In this document: positions 8,517 to 17,003 of the stretch, piece after piece
Layout of the letters: each line of letters starts with the position of its first letter
Numbering within the stretch: the stretch's first letter is position 1
From: Bacteroidota bacterium
GTDB lineage: Bacteria > Bacteroidota > Bacteroidia > Chitinophagales > Saprospiraceae
Direction of reading: 5' to 3'
Assembly (NCBI GenBank): GCA_024642665.1
Contig: JAHEAR010000033.1
Coordinates: 1-36,454 of the forward strand
Length of the DNA: 36,454 nt
Program-made: the position numbers and the translations under genes
Notes under the pieces: generated by a model
Databases searched by the model: none
Told to the model about the DNA's origin: nothing
Seen by the model: the letters and a program-made list of their open reading frames with translations, nothing else

Positions 8517-9005
8517 ATGATTCAGGTTTTTGTAACGGGCGGGACTTTCGATAAGAAGTATAACTTCTACACCGGTGAATTATCATTTGAGCAAACGCAT
8601 CTTCCGGAGATGTTTGAGCGAGGGCGATCCTCATTGGAGATTGATGTGAAAACGCTTATGATGAAAGATTCGCTGGAGATGACCGAAGAAGACAGAGCTA
8701 TTATCATTGAGCAATGTAAGCACTGTCCTGCCAATAAAATTCTGATCACGCACGGAACGGACAGAATGGTAGATACTGCCAAAGTAATCGCCTCCGAAAA
8801 AATTGATAAAACCATAGTGTTGACCGGTGCTATGATTCCCTATGCATTTGGTACCTCTTCAGACGGCTTCTTTAACCTGGGCAATGCGCTAGCCTTTGTC
8901 CAGGTATTACCTCATGGCGTTTACGTTGCGATGAACGGACGCTGCTTCTCATGGGATAATGTAAGAAAAAACCTTAGTACAGGCTTGTTTGAGTCATTGC
9001 AATGA
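8517..9005 (+). CDS. Single-domain L-asparaginase-like amidohydrolase
   Basis: This 162-residue protein matches only the N-terminal catalytic domain of bacterial L-asparaginases/glutaminases, which hydrolyse asparagine or glutamine to the acid and ammonia. The nucleophile motif is TGGTFDK (Thr10), and the second catalytic motif is HGTD (79-82, Thr81 and Asp82). TGAMIP (103-108) is conserved, and Lys151 in SWDNVRKN sits where the family's catalytic Lys lies. All key residues are thus present, but the C-terminal domain (about 130 more residues in type I/II enzymes) is absent. The ORF ends cleanly at TGA, and no remnant of the second domain was recognised downstream. It stands alone with its own promoter. 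Substrate is not certain. Confidence 0.85.
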   Translation: MIQVFVTGGTFDKKYNFYTGELSFEQTHLPEMFERGRSSLEIDVKTLMMKDSLEMTEEDRAIIIEQCKHCPANKILITHGTDRMVDTAKVIASEKIDKTIVLTGAMIPYAFGTSSDGFFNLGNALAFVQVLPHGVYVAMNGRCFSWDNVRKNLSTGLFESLQ

Positions 9006-9091
9006 CTTTATTCTGTATCTTTTCCCCTCATTCCGCCAGTGACTTTTTCCCCCTTTAAAGGCGACAGCCTTCATATATTAAAATATCATTA

Positions 9092-9099
9092 TATCTTTA
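9092..9099 (+). promoter_or_regulatory. Probable -7 element (TATCTTTA) of the OmpA-family gene
   Basis: Seven of eight bases fit TAnnTTTG, 24 nt before the ATG at 9124. The final base is A instead of G. Confidence 0.4.
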
Positions 9100-9123
9100 A
9101 CCTTGTAAATTAATTACGCTGTT

Positions 9124-10482
9124 ATGAAACTGTCTATTCCATACAAGCTTTTAGGTATCTGCCTGTTACTGGCTATGAGCGTGAGCGTATCTGCCCAGCA
9201 TATTCCCAATGGTGTGAGTTTTAAAAGGTTATTTATTGATTATCAGACACTTAACGGTGGAGATTTCGGGGATTTCAAGGATTATACGAATGGCTATGAG
9301 TTCGCCTATCTGGTGACGCTGTCAAAGAATTTTACCCTTAATATTCCTGTAAAAATTGGCTTGAGTAATAAAACAGGCGATATAAAAAATACCTCCATTG
9401 CCGGTTTAGATGCCCAAATGCACTTTTATCCTTTGAATAATCCAAATATATTCAGACCGTATGCCCTCGCCGGTGCAGGGGTAGTGCTGCAGGGTAGAGA
9501 CAGCACCAATATGCAGGTACCCGTTGGGATAGGCATAGATGTAAAAATTGCCAAAAACGCCTATTTCAATGTGCAGTCCGAATTCAGATGGAGTAGTGCT
9601 ACCAATAATAATAATTTTAACCATGGCGTTGGTTTTAAATATTTCTTTGGAAGAAATGAAGCTGACACCGTAGTGATTGTACCAGTCCTGATACCCGTCA
9701 AAAAGGATATGGATGGCGATGGCATTTTGGATGAAGATGATGAATGTCCTACCATTCCCGGGCTGGCTGTTTTTTATGGTTGTCCGGATACTGACGGAGA
9801 CGGAATCCAGGATAGCCGTGATGATTGTCCGACTGTAGCCGGTTTGCTTGAGTTTAATGGTTGTCCGGATTCAGATGCAGATGGTATCCCCGATGGAGAA
9901 GATAATTGCCCAACGTTAAAAGGCTTGAAAGAATTTAATGGTTGCCCGGATACAGATGGCGATGGGATAGAAGACAGTCAGGATAAATGTCCATCCATTC
10001 CGGGTCTCGCTATTTTTATGGGTTGTCCGGATACGGATGGCGATGGTCTTGAAGATAGTGTGGACAAATGTCCATTGACCTATGGTCCGATTTCAAATCA
10101 GGGCTGCCCGATTATTGAAACAGCAGACCGTGAGGTACTGACATTTGCCATGAAAGCCGTGCAGTTTGATCTCGGAAAAGCAACCTTGGTCAATGATAGT
10201 TATAGCGTGCTCAATCAGATCGCCAATATCATGAAGAAGTATCCTGACTACAACCTTAGTATTGATGGACATACGGATAATACCGGTTCAGATGACATCA
10301 ACAGGAAATTGTCAGCGGCAAGAGCAAAAACATGCTACGATTATTTAGCCAGTAAAGGAATACCTGAAAAACGGATGTCCTATCAGGGCTTTGGCCCTAC
10401 CAGACCGATTGCGGACAACAGTACATATTCCGGTCGCACACTGAATCGAAGAGTCGAATTTAATCTGGAACCAAACTGGTAG
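9124..10482 (+). CDS. OmpA-family outer-membrane protein with TSP3 calcium-binding repeats
   Basis: A 452-residue outer-membrane protein that probably ties the outer membrane to peptidoglycan. A signal peptide (1-24, ending SVSAQ) is followed by an 8-strand-type beta barrel (about 30-178). Next come five thrombospondin type 3 repeats (about 195-330), each with D-x-D-G-D-G-I-x-D-x-x-D-x-CP and about 26-27 residues long, which should bind calcium and form a stiff spacer. The C-terminal OmpA domain (about 337-452) has the peptidoglycan-binding core GHTDNTGSDDINRKLSAARA (382-401) and the NRRVEF ending. This architecture is common in Bacteroidota. The stop codon is a single base from the convergent mltG stop, with no visible terminator between them. 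Confidence 0.95.
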   Translation: MKLSIPYKLLGICLLLAMSVSVSAQHIPNGVSFKRLFIDYQTLNGGDFGDFKDYTNGYEFAYLVTLSKNFTLNIPVKIGLSNKTGDIKNTSIAGLDAQMHFYPLNNPNIFRPYALAGAGVVLQGRDSTNMQVPVGIGIDVKIAKNAYFNVQSEFRWSSATNNNNFNHGVGFKYFFGRNEADTVVIVPVLIPVKKDMDGDGILDEDDECPTIPGLAVFYGCPDTDGDGIQDSRDDCPTVAGLLEFNGCPDSDADGIPDGEDNCPTLKGLKEFNGCPDTDGDGIEDSQDKCPSIPGLAIFMGCPDTDGDGLEDSVDKCPLTYGPISNQGCPIIETADREVLTFAMKAVQFDLGKATLVNDSYSVLNQIANIMKKYPDYNLSIDGHTDNTGSDDINRKLSAARAKTCYDYLASKGIPEKRMSYQGFGPTRPIADNSTYSGRTLNRRVEFNLEPNW

Positions 10483-10483
10483 A

Positions 10484-11515
10484 TTATTTGATACCCTGTT
10501 GATTCAGCCAGGCTTGATATTTTCTCGCATTTACATTATGTGCAGAAAGTGTTTTGGCAAATGCATGGCCTGATCCTTCGTCCGTTGGTTTGGCACAGAA
10601 GAATATATAATCATGATCTTCTTTGTTCAATACCGCGTCGATTGAAGCTATGCCGGGCATGAAAATGGGTCCGGGAGGTAAGCCTAAATTCTTGTATGTG
10701 TTATAAGGAGAATCAACTTCCAGGTGACCCAGCAAGACACGCCGTAACTCAAAATCACCAATCGCAAAAACTACGGTAGGGTCCGCCTGCAGGGGTATTC
10801 CCTGATCAATCCGATTAAGATAGACACCCGCCATTCTGGTTTTTTCAGGATTATAATTTGTCTCCTTTTCGATGATGGAAGCAAGGGTATATACTTGTTC
10901 AGGAGTAAGGCCAATAGCGGACGCCTTTGCAAGCTTTTCTTCTGACCAAAACCGATCATATTCCTTGAGCATTCGCTTGCAAAAATCCTCCGGCGTTACA
11001 GTCCAGTAAAACTCATACGTATTTGGAATGAATCGAGTCATTCTGGTGGCAGGCACAGTACCGGCAAGTGAATCAAAAGCTGTGCTGATGTAATTCATCA
11101 GTGAGATAGAGTCCATTTCAAGTTTTGCTGAAACTCTGCCACACATCTGTTGAATGGTTCTGACATTTTGTATCGTGACTTTTAAAGGGGTTTGCTTTCC
11201 CGCTCTGAGCATGGAAAGCAGTGACTTGCTATTTGACGGATGTGAAATGATATATCGACCACTACGAATGGCACTATCGTCATATTGCATTTTGTCTGCC
11301 GTCCATCGAAATCTGTTCGCATGATGTATCTGTTCATTGGCAAGCAAACTATCAATGACCTCCTCCAGTGTGGCACCTGAATGAATTAATAAAACATCGG
11401 TTTTAGGCGACTCATTTGTAATGATGGAAAATGATCTATGGTAAAACTTATAGGCGTAAAAACCACCTACCAATAGCAGCATTAATCCAATAATTAATAA
11501 TATCCGTTTCAACAA
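10484..11515 (-). CDS. mltG: Endolytic murein transglycosylase MltG
   Basis: MltG cuts nascent peptidoglycan strands at the inner membrane and so sets glycan length. The 343-residue protein has one N-terminal membrane helix (4-22), a LysM-like segment (about 40-105) and the YceG catalytic domain. The family motif ASIIEKET (212-219) carries the likely catalytic Glu216, and PLQADPTVVFA and LPPGPI follow in the usual order. The start codon is TTG: an in-frame TAA lies 10 bases upstream, and the first internal ATG (codon 12) would cut the membrane helix, so TTG at 11515 (or the next TTG) must be used. The gene is 32 nt after panB on the same strand and is probably cotranscribed with it. Confidence 0.93.
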   Translation of the reverse strand: MLKRILLIIGLMLLLVGGFYAYKFYHRSFSIITNESPKTDVLLIHSGATLEEVIDSLLANEQIHHANRFRWTADKMQYDDSAIRSGRYIISHPSNSKSLLSMLRAGKQTPLKVTIQNVRTIQQMCGRVSAKLEMDSISLMNYISTAFDSLAGTVPATRMTRFIPNTYEFYWTVTPEDFCKRMLKEYDRFWSEEKLAKASAIGLTPEQVYTLASIIEKETNYNPEKTRMAGVYLNRIDQGIPLQADPTVVFAIGDFELRRVLLGHLEVDSPYNTYKNLGLPPGPIFMPGIASIDAVLNKEDHDYIFFCAKPTDEGSGHAFAKTLSAHNVNARKYQAWLNQQGIK

Positions 11516-11547
11516 AGTGGCGCTTTAGCAAAGTGAAATTCAGGTGA

Positions 11548-12363
11548 TTAATATTGCTCCTTCTCATTCGGAAAATCCCCTGACCGAACATCCTTCACGT
11601 AATCCCCAATGGCTTTATGCATCTGATCATACATATTGAGATAACGTCTCAGAAATCGAGGATGAAAGTCATGCGTCAGGCCAATCATATCATGGATGAC
11701 CAGTACTTGTCCGTCAGTCCCATTGCCGGCTCCAATGCCTATGGTTGGAATCAAAAGAGACTGACTGACTTCGGCTGCTAAAGCCGCAGGAATTTTTTCC
11801 AGCACAAGCGAAAAACAGCCAAGTTCCTGTAGTAACAGCGAATCATTTTTCAATTTTTCAGCTTCCTCCTCCTCCTTTGCACGAACTACATAGGTGCCAA
11901 ACTTATAAATTGATTGAGGTGTCAGCCCAAGATGCCCCATGACCGGAACACCTGCTGATAATATACGTGTGATAGATTCACCTATTTCTTTGCCACCTTC
12001 CATCTTGACAGCATGGGCACCTGATTCTTTCATGATCCGTACGGCCGATTCCAATGCCAGTTTGCTATTGCCCTGATAACTTCCAAAAGGCAGATCCACT
12101 ACAACAAGTGCTTTAGATACTGCTCTGACGACAGCAGAGGCATGATAGATCATCTGATCCAGCGTGATGGGAAGAGTCGTTTCATGTCCGGCCATCACAT
12201 TCGAGGCGCTGTCCCCAACAAGAATAATATCGATGCCGGCATCGTCCAGAATTCTGGCCATCGAGTAATCATACCCTGTGAGCATGGCGATTTTTTCACC
12301 TGCTTCCTTCATCTCCAGGATAGTGTGGGTAGTGATTCTTTTAGCGTTGCTATGTACTGACAT
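11548..12363 (-). CDS. panB: 3-methyl-2-oxobutanoate hydroxymethyltransferase (ketopantoate hydroxymethyltransferase)
   Basis: PanB makes ketopantoate from 2-oxoisovalerate and 5,10-methylene-tetrahydrofolate, the first committed step to pantothenate and coenzyme A. At 271 residues it has full length. The TIM-barrel motifs are present: [17 protein letters not shown] with metal ligand Asp51, VDLPFGSY with metal ligand Asp90, VKMEGG (119-124), MGHLGLTPQ (142-150), the catalytic-type Glu189 in VLEKIP, and TIGIGAG (207-213). The start is ATG. A perfect -7 element lies at 12398-12405. No other pan gene is in the window. It is followed at 32 nt by mltG. Confidence 0.97.
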   Translation of the reverse strand: MSVHSNAKRITTHTILEMKEAGEKIAMLTGYDYSMARILDDAGIDIILVGDSASNVMAGHETTLPITLDQMIYHASAVVRAVSKALVVVDLPFGSYQGNSKLALESAVRIMKESGAHAVKMEGGKEIGESITRILSAGVPVMGHLGLTPQSIYKFGTYVVRAKEEEEAEKLKNDSLLLQELGCFSLVLEKIPAALAAEVSQSLLIPTIGIGAGNGTDGQVLVIHDMIGLTHDFHPRFLRRYLNMYDQMHKAIGDYVKDVRSGDFPNEKEQY

Positions 12364-12397
12364 AAGGAAACATCTGGTGAATAAAATAAATGCACAT

Positions 12398-12405
12398 CAA
12401 AGATA
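12398..12405 (-). promoter_or_regulatory. -7 promoter element (TATCTTTG) of panB-mltG
   Basis: A perfect TAnnTTTG match on the minus strand, 34 nt before the panB ATG. Confidence 0.6.
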
Positions 12406-12486
12406 AAAGCACTATTGGATACCTGGTGGATTTGTCCCTTTGCTTTCAAATATGTTTATTTCATAGGCTGAGAAGCATTAAAACGT

Positions 12487-12494
12487 TATTTTCG
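12487..12494 (+). promoter_or_regulatory. Possible -7 element (TATTTTCG), leaderless arrangement
   Basis: Seven of eight positions fit TAnnTTTG. It ends 4 nt before the ATG at 12499, the same spacing as three other genes in this window. Confidence 0.4.
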
Positions 12495-12498
12495 CCCG

Positions 12499-13476
12499 AT
12501 GAAATGGATGATTTCGCTTGTTTTCGCAGGATTTCTCTTCACTGCTTGTAATAATGACCTGGTAGTCATTGATAACTGGAAAGACATACCGGTCGTGTGG
12601 GGTTTTGTCTCCAAAAGCGATACAGCGCACTATATCAGGGTAGAAAAAGCTTTCCTCGATCCGAATACGTCAGCCTATGTGATCGCTCAGGTACCGGATT
12701 CCTTGTATTATACTAATGCAACGGTGACGATCAGGCGGATCGCTTCAGATGAAATATTTACCCTCACAAGAGTAGATGGAAACCTTGAGGGATACCCTCG
12801 CAAACCGGGTGATTTTGCGGATGCCCCAAATTATCTGTATAAGATTAAGTCGAATGAGATTGATTTGGTGCCGGGAGAGAAGTATGAATTTTCACTAGTG
12901 CGCAATGGTATTCAGACGCCGGTAACTGCCGAAACCATTATCCTTCCTGCTCCCGTGATTCGAAATCCCTCCCTGGGGACTTCGCTATTGTTCAGAACGA
13001 ATTCAAATTTTAATTTCGATTGGAACGATGTCCCTGAGGCAGGTCTTTTTGATATCAGGATGAGGTTCCACTACAGTGAGAAGTCACCTGAAACAGGAAA
13101 TATATACATCCCTCAATCCATTGAATGGTCCGTGGTGCAGGGGGAAGTTGATTCAAAGTATAAAATGGATGGCGTTGAATTCTATAAATCCATAAATGCC
13201 AATATTGAGGACAATCCGCAGGCCACCCGATTGATCGGAAACGTCGATATCATCATTTGGTGCGGGGGCACAGAGCTGCAGGATTATATTCAGGTAGCGC
13301 TCGCTAATACAGGGATCACCAGTACGCAGGATTTTCCTGAATATACTAACCTAAGTGAGGGCAAGGGGATTTTTACCTCTCGTAATTATTCGGACAATAT
13401 GAATTATAGCTTGCATAATCAGACACTGGATAGCTTGCGTAATGGAAGTATTACCGGTCACCTCAATTTCCAGTGA
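12499..13476 (+). CDS. DUF4249-like lipoprotein
   Basis: A 325-residue lipoprotein with lipobox FTAC (Cys17). After the signal it is rich in beta strand, with a segment ATVTIRR (about 74-80), a Y-x-L/F-x-V type strand and an ILPAPVIRNPS segment (about 152-162). It ends with a TNLSEGKGIFTSRN segment (about 287-300). This order resembles DUF4249 proteins of Bacteroidota, which often sit next to TonB-dependent receptors. Here no receptor is adjacent, so the gene appears solitary. The function is unknown and the family match is from pattern memory only. Confidence 0.72.
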   Translation: MKWMISLVFAGFLFTACNNDLVVIDNWKDIPVVWGFVSKSDTAHYIRVEKAFLDPNTSAYVIAQVPDSLYYTNATVTIRRIASDEIFTLTRVDGNLEGYPRKPGDFADAPNYLYKIKSNEIDLVPGEKYEFSLVRNGIQTPVTAETIILPAPVIRNPSLGTSLLFRTNSNFNFDWNDVPEAGLFDIRMRFHYSEKSPETGNIYIPQSIEWSVVQGEVDSKYKMDGVEFYKSINANIEDNPQATRLIGNVDIIIWCGGTELQDYIQVALANTGITSTQDFPEYTNLSEGKGIFTSRNYSDNMNYSLHNQTLDSLRNGSITGHLNFQ

Positions 13477-13527
13477 CCTCGGTTAGCCCGGTCTCTCCAC
13501 GTTTCTAGGATTTAAACAAATCTGCCT

Positions 13528-13562
13528 AATTGTCAGTCTGTTTGGGCATTTTGCTGACAATT
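13528..13562. promoter_or_regulatory. 9-bp perfect inverted repeat upstream of dnaK (candidate operator)
   Basis: AATTGTCAG (13528-13536) and CTGACAATT (13554-13562) are separated by 17 nt, and the repeat lies about 120 nt before the dnaK ATG. It is not the CIRCE element of HrcA. Protein binding is inferred only from the symmetry and position. Confidence 0.45.
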
Positions 13563-13683
13563 CCAGACAATATTTTCCTTTTTTGGCATAAAAACCGGCT
13601 ATTATCCTAATGGCATAAGCCTTGATTAAGAGGTAGTATGGATGATAAATCCGGTTTGAAAAACTTTAAAAAAACATAAGAAT

Positions 13684-15609
13684 ATGGGTAAAATAATTGG
13701 AATAGATTTAGGAACAACGAATTCCTGCGTAGCGGTGATCGAAGGAAATGAGCCAACGGTTATTGCTAATGATGAAGGCAGAAGAACTACGCCTTCAATC
13801 GTTGCCTTTTTAGATAATGGTGAGCGAAAAGTAGGGGATCCTGCGAAAAGACAAGCGATCACAAATGCCAAACGAACCGTATACTCGATCAAACGATTTA
13901 TGGGGTCACGGTATAGTGAAATTTCGAAAGAAGCCGGCAGGGTAACTTACCCCGTGATGAGCGGACCCAATGATACTGTGAAAGTGGATATTGATGGACG
14001 TCAATACACGCCACAGGAAATTTCTGCCATCATCCTTCAGAAAATGAAGAAAGTAGCTGAAGATTATCTGGGGCAGGATGTGACAGAGGCCGTCGTAACT
14101 GTACCGGCCTACTTCAACGATTCACAGCGCCAGGCTACTAAAGAAGCCGGTGAAATAGCCGGTCTTAAAGTGAGCCGTATCATCAATGAGCCGACTGCCG
14201 CAGCTTTGGCTTACGGTCTCGATAAAAAGCATAAAGACATGACGATCGCGGTCTATGACCTCGGTGGTGGAACTTTTGATATATCTGTCCTTGAGTTAGG
14301 GGAAGGCGTATTTGAAGTAAAATCAACCAATGGCGATACGCACCTTGGTGGAGATGATTTTGATCAGGAAATTATTAACTGGTTAGCTGAAGCTTTCATT
14401 CAACAGGAGAATATCGATCTGCGAAAAGATCCAATGGCCTTACAACGTCTGAAAGAAGCTGCAGAGCGCGCGAAAGTAGAATTGTCAAGTGGTTTGGAGA
14501 CAAGCATTACACTGCCATACGTTACCGCGGTAGACGGAGTGCCAAAGCACCTTGATACAAAATTGACAAGAGCAAAATTTGAACAGATGTGTTCAAATCT
14601 TATTGAGCGCACCTTGCGTCCATGTGAGGAAGCCATTAAAGATGCCGGCATTAATAAATCTGATATTGATGAAATTATCCTTGTAGGTGGTTCAACTCGT
14701 ATCCCGGCCATACAGGCTGCTGTTGAGAAGTTCTTTGGAAAAAAACCCAGCAAGGGAGTAAATCCTGATGAGGTAGTTGCCATTGGTGCAGCTATTCAGG
14801 GTGGGGTATTAAGCGGAGATGTACAGGATGTATTGCTGCTTGATGTAACGCCGCTGTCCATGGGTATTGAAACTATGGGAGGTATCTATGATGTGGTGAT
14901 CGAAGCAAACAGTACGATTCCCACCAAGAAATCGAAGGTATACTCAACCGCATCGGACAACCAGCCATCTGTAGAGATTCATATCCTTCAGGGGGAGCGA
15001 AAGATGGCTAAAGACAACAGACCGGTAGGTAGATTTATTCTGGATGGTATTCCACCAGCGCCAAGAGGAACACCTCAGGTGGAAGTCATCTTCGACATTG
15101 ATGCGAATGGTATTCTTAGCGTATCGGCTATGGATAAAGGTACCGGAAAACAACAATCGATTCGAATCGAAGCGAGTACCGGATTGTCCAAGGAAGAAGT
15201 CGCAAGAATGAAAGCAGAAGCAGAAGCCAATGCAGATTCAGATAAAATGGCTGCAGAGCAAGCGGAGAAAATTAATGCCGCTGACGCATTAGTGTTCCAG
15301 ACTGAAAAGCAATTGAAGGATTATGGTGACAAGATTCCTGCTGATAAGAAAGAGGCGATAGAAACAGCTTTAGCACAGTTGAAGACAGCCCATGCCTCAA
15401 GAGAGATCAGTCAGATCGATCCGGCCTTGGAAGCCTTAAATACAGCCTGGCAAGCGGCTAGTCAGGATATCTATCAGGCACAACAGGAAGCAGGTGCCGG
15501 TCCTCAGGCAGAAGGTACAGCGGATAATACTGCCGGGAGCAATGGTACGCCAAAAGATGATGACGTGACTGACGTAGAGTTTGAAGAGATGGATAGCAGT
15601 AAGAACTAG
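13684..15609 (+). CDS. dnaK: Molecular chaperone DnaK (Hsp70)
   Basis: DnaK is an ATP-dependent chaperone that binds exposed hydrophobic segments and works with DnaJ and GrpE in the cytoplasm. At 641 residues it has full length. The ATPase domain begins with [14 protein letters not shown] (5-18), continues with the Hsp70 signatures [12 protein letters not shown] and [13 protein letters not shown], and leads through the linker [11 protein letters not shown] into the substrate-binding domain. The lid helices end in a disordered tail and a [10 protein letters not shown] motif that is usual for bacterial DnaK. dnaJ and grpE are not adjacent. The ATG follows an A-rich leader. A 9-bp inverted repeat lies upstream and a strong terminator downstream, so this is a single-gene unit. 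Confidence 0.99.
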   Translation: MGKIIGIDLGTTNSCVAVIEGNEPTVIANDEGRRTTPSIVAFLDNGERKVGDPAKRQAITNAKRTVYSIKRFMGSRYSEISKEAGRVTYPVMSGPNDTVKVDIDGRQYTPQEISAIILQKMKKVAEDYLGQDVTEAVVTVPAYFNDSQRQATKEAGEIAGLKVSRIINEPTAAALAYGLDKKHKDMTIAVYDLGGGTFDISVLELGEGVFEVKSTNGDTHLGGDDFDQEIINWLAEAFIQQENIDLRKDPMALQRLKEAAERAKVELSSGLETSITLPYVTAVDGVPKHLDTKLTRAKFEQMCSNLIERTLRPCEEAIKDAGINKSDIDEIILVGGSTRIPAIQAAVEKFFGKKPSKGVNPDEVVAIGAAIQGGVLSGDVQDVLLLDVTPLSMGIETMGGIYDVVIEANSTIPTKKSKVYSTASDNQPSVEIHILQGERKMAKDNRPVGRFILDGIPPAPRGTPQVEVIFDIDANGILSVSAMDKGTGKQQSIRIEASTGLSKEEVARMKAEAEANADSDKMAAEQAEKINAADALVFQTEKQLKDYGDKIPADKKEAIETALAQLKTAHASREISQIDPALEALNTAWQAASQDIYQAQQEAGAGPQAEGTADNTAGSNGTPKDDDVTDVEFEEMDSSKN

Positions 15610-15632
15610 ATATTGAATTGAATTATCATTTG

Positions 15633-15665
15633 AAAGGCGAAGAGCATGCTCTTCGCCTTTTTTTT
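15633..15665 (+). terminator. Rho-independent terminator of dnaK
   Basis: A perfect palindrome with arms AAAGGCGAAGAGC and GCTCTTCGCCTTT around AT, followed by further T (eight in total). It lies 24 nt after the dnaK stop. Confidence 0.95.
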
Positions 15666-15799
15666 ATTACTATCTTTTTAAGTTTTTAAAATCGACGTTC
15701 GTTAATCAGTGTTCCTTGTTCGGTGTTCCAATCCTTTTGAAGAATCAGACAAATTGAAAATTAGGGGAATAGCACCAGAAATGTACTCAAAGTCAAATA

Positions 15800-16807
15800 T
15801 CACATCCCCCGCACATAAGGCTTTGTATTCAAAGAGGAGAAATTTCCTGCCTGATATTGCAGATAACCAGCCATCGCAATCATCCCCGCATTGTCAGTAC
15901 AGTACTGCATGGCAGGAAAGTAAAGGTTCCAATTATATTCTTTGCTTAAAGAGGTTAGTTTGTCGCGCAATCCTGAGTTCGCCGCAACACCGCCGGCAAT
16001 GGCAATTTCCATTATACCGTATTGTGCGGCAGCAATGATTATTTTTCGCGTGAGTATTTCAACTAATGTGTGTTGAATGCTCGCACAGATGTCATTGATA
16101 TTTTTTTCAATAAACGCGCTATCCTTTTTTGTCTCATCTCTGAGAAAATACATGATTGCCGTTTTGACACCACTGAAACTGAAATCAAGCCCCTCAATTT
16201 GAGGGATAGGAAATTTAAAACGAGGCTCACCGAGTTTGGCCATCTTATCAATCAACGGTCCGGCAGGATAGGGCAGACCAAGTAATTTGCCGGATTTATC
16301 AAATGCTTCGCCAACTGCATCATCAAGCGTTTGCCCCAATACTTCAAAGTCATCATTTCCCTTCACCAAAACAACTTGCGTATGGCCTCCGGAAACAGTA
16401 AGACATAAAAATGGAAATGGTGGTTTGGGATCATCAATGAAATGAGACAAGACATGCGCACGCATGTGATTGACCGCTATAAACGGAATCTCCAGACTTA
16501 GCGCGAGACCTTTTGCATAACTCAGCCCAACGGTCAGCGACCCCATCAGACCTGGACCCGTCGTACAAGCAATCGCATCTAACTCATCGAGCGCTACATT
16601 CGCTTCCTTCAACGCAGTATCCACCACCAGAGAAATATTCTCCTGATGCATCCTGGAAGCTACCTCCGGCACGATTCCGCCATATTTGGCATGTATAGCC
16701 TGACTGGCAATAATATTGCTTAAGACTACGCCATCCAGAATGACACCTGCAGAAGTATCATCGCAGGATGACTCAATAGCCAGAATACAAGTAGTCGCCT
16801 TTCCCAT
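15800..16807 (-). CDS. tsaD: tRNA N6-adenosine threonylcarbamoyltransferase TsaD
   Basis: TsaD transfers the threonylcarbamoyl group to A37 of tRNAs that read ANN codons, working with TsaB, TsaE and TsaC. At 335 residues it has the usual length. The ASKHA fold motifs are clear: AIESSCDDTSAG (10-21), the metal-binding NHMRAH with His114 and His118, LTVSGGHTQ (136-144), SFSGVKTA, AIAGGVAANS and CTDNAGMIA with Asp305. The ATG is preceded on the minus strand by a perfect -7 box (16812-16819) only 4 nt away, which indicates a leaderless or nearly leaderless mRNA. It is divergent from the DUF3822-rsmD unit. Confidence 0.98.
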   Translation of the reverse strand: MGKATTCILAIESSCDDTSAGVILDGVVLSNIIASQAIHAKYGGIVPEVASRMHQENISLVVDTALKEANVALDELDAIACTTGPGLMGSLTVGLSYAKGLALSLEIPFIAVNHMRAHVLSHFIDDPKPPFPFLCLTVSGGHTQVVLVKGNDDFEVLGQTLDDAVGEAFDKSGKLLGLPYPAGPLIDKMAKLGEPRFKFPIPQIEGLDFSFSGVKTAIMYFLRDETKKDSAFIEKNINDICASIQHTLVEILTRKIIIAAAQYGIMEIAIAGGVAANSGLRDKLTSLSKEYNWNLYFPAMQYCTDNAGMIAMAGYLQYQAGNFSSLNTKPYVRGM

Positions 16808-16811
16808 GGGG

Positions 16812-16819
16812 CAAAAATA
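16812..16819 (-). promoter_or_regulatory. -7 promoter element (TATTTTTG) of tsaD, leaderless arrangement
   Basis: A perfect TAnnTTTG match on the minus strand, separated from the tsaD ATG by four bases. Confidence 0.62.
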
Positions 16820-17003
16820 GAACTAATCTCCCTATGGCATATCGAATTCAGCCGTTATTGGAGTTTGCTTCAACAACTCATTATAAGGATTGGTGTTACT
16901 CCATATTTGCCGTGAATCACCCAAAACCACCGGAAATTTTGCTGAAATTCCCTATCATTGTTGGCTTGTTTTTTGATTAACAACCACCAGTATTGAGAAT
17001 TTG

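Noticed and set aside
8517-9005. Asparaginase as a truncated pseudogene
   Set aside because: All catalytic residues are kept, the frame is intact, a promoter is present, and no remnant of a second domain was seen downstream.
14400-14783. 127-residue ORF antisense to dnaK
   Set aside because: It lies entirely within dnaK, has no recognisable domain or promoter, and is a typical shadow of a well-conserved coding frame.
17001-17003. TTG start for the DUF3822 gene
   Set aside because: An ATG follows directly at 17004 and is the more likely start; the difference is one residue.
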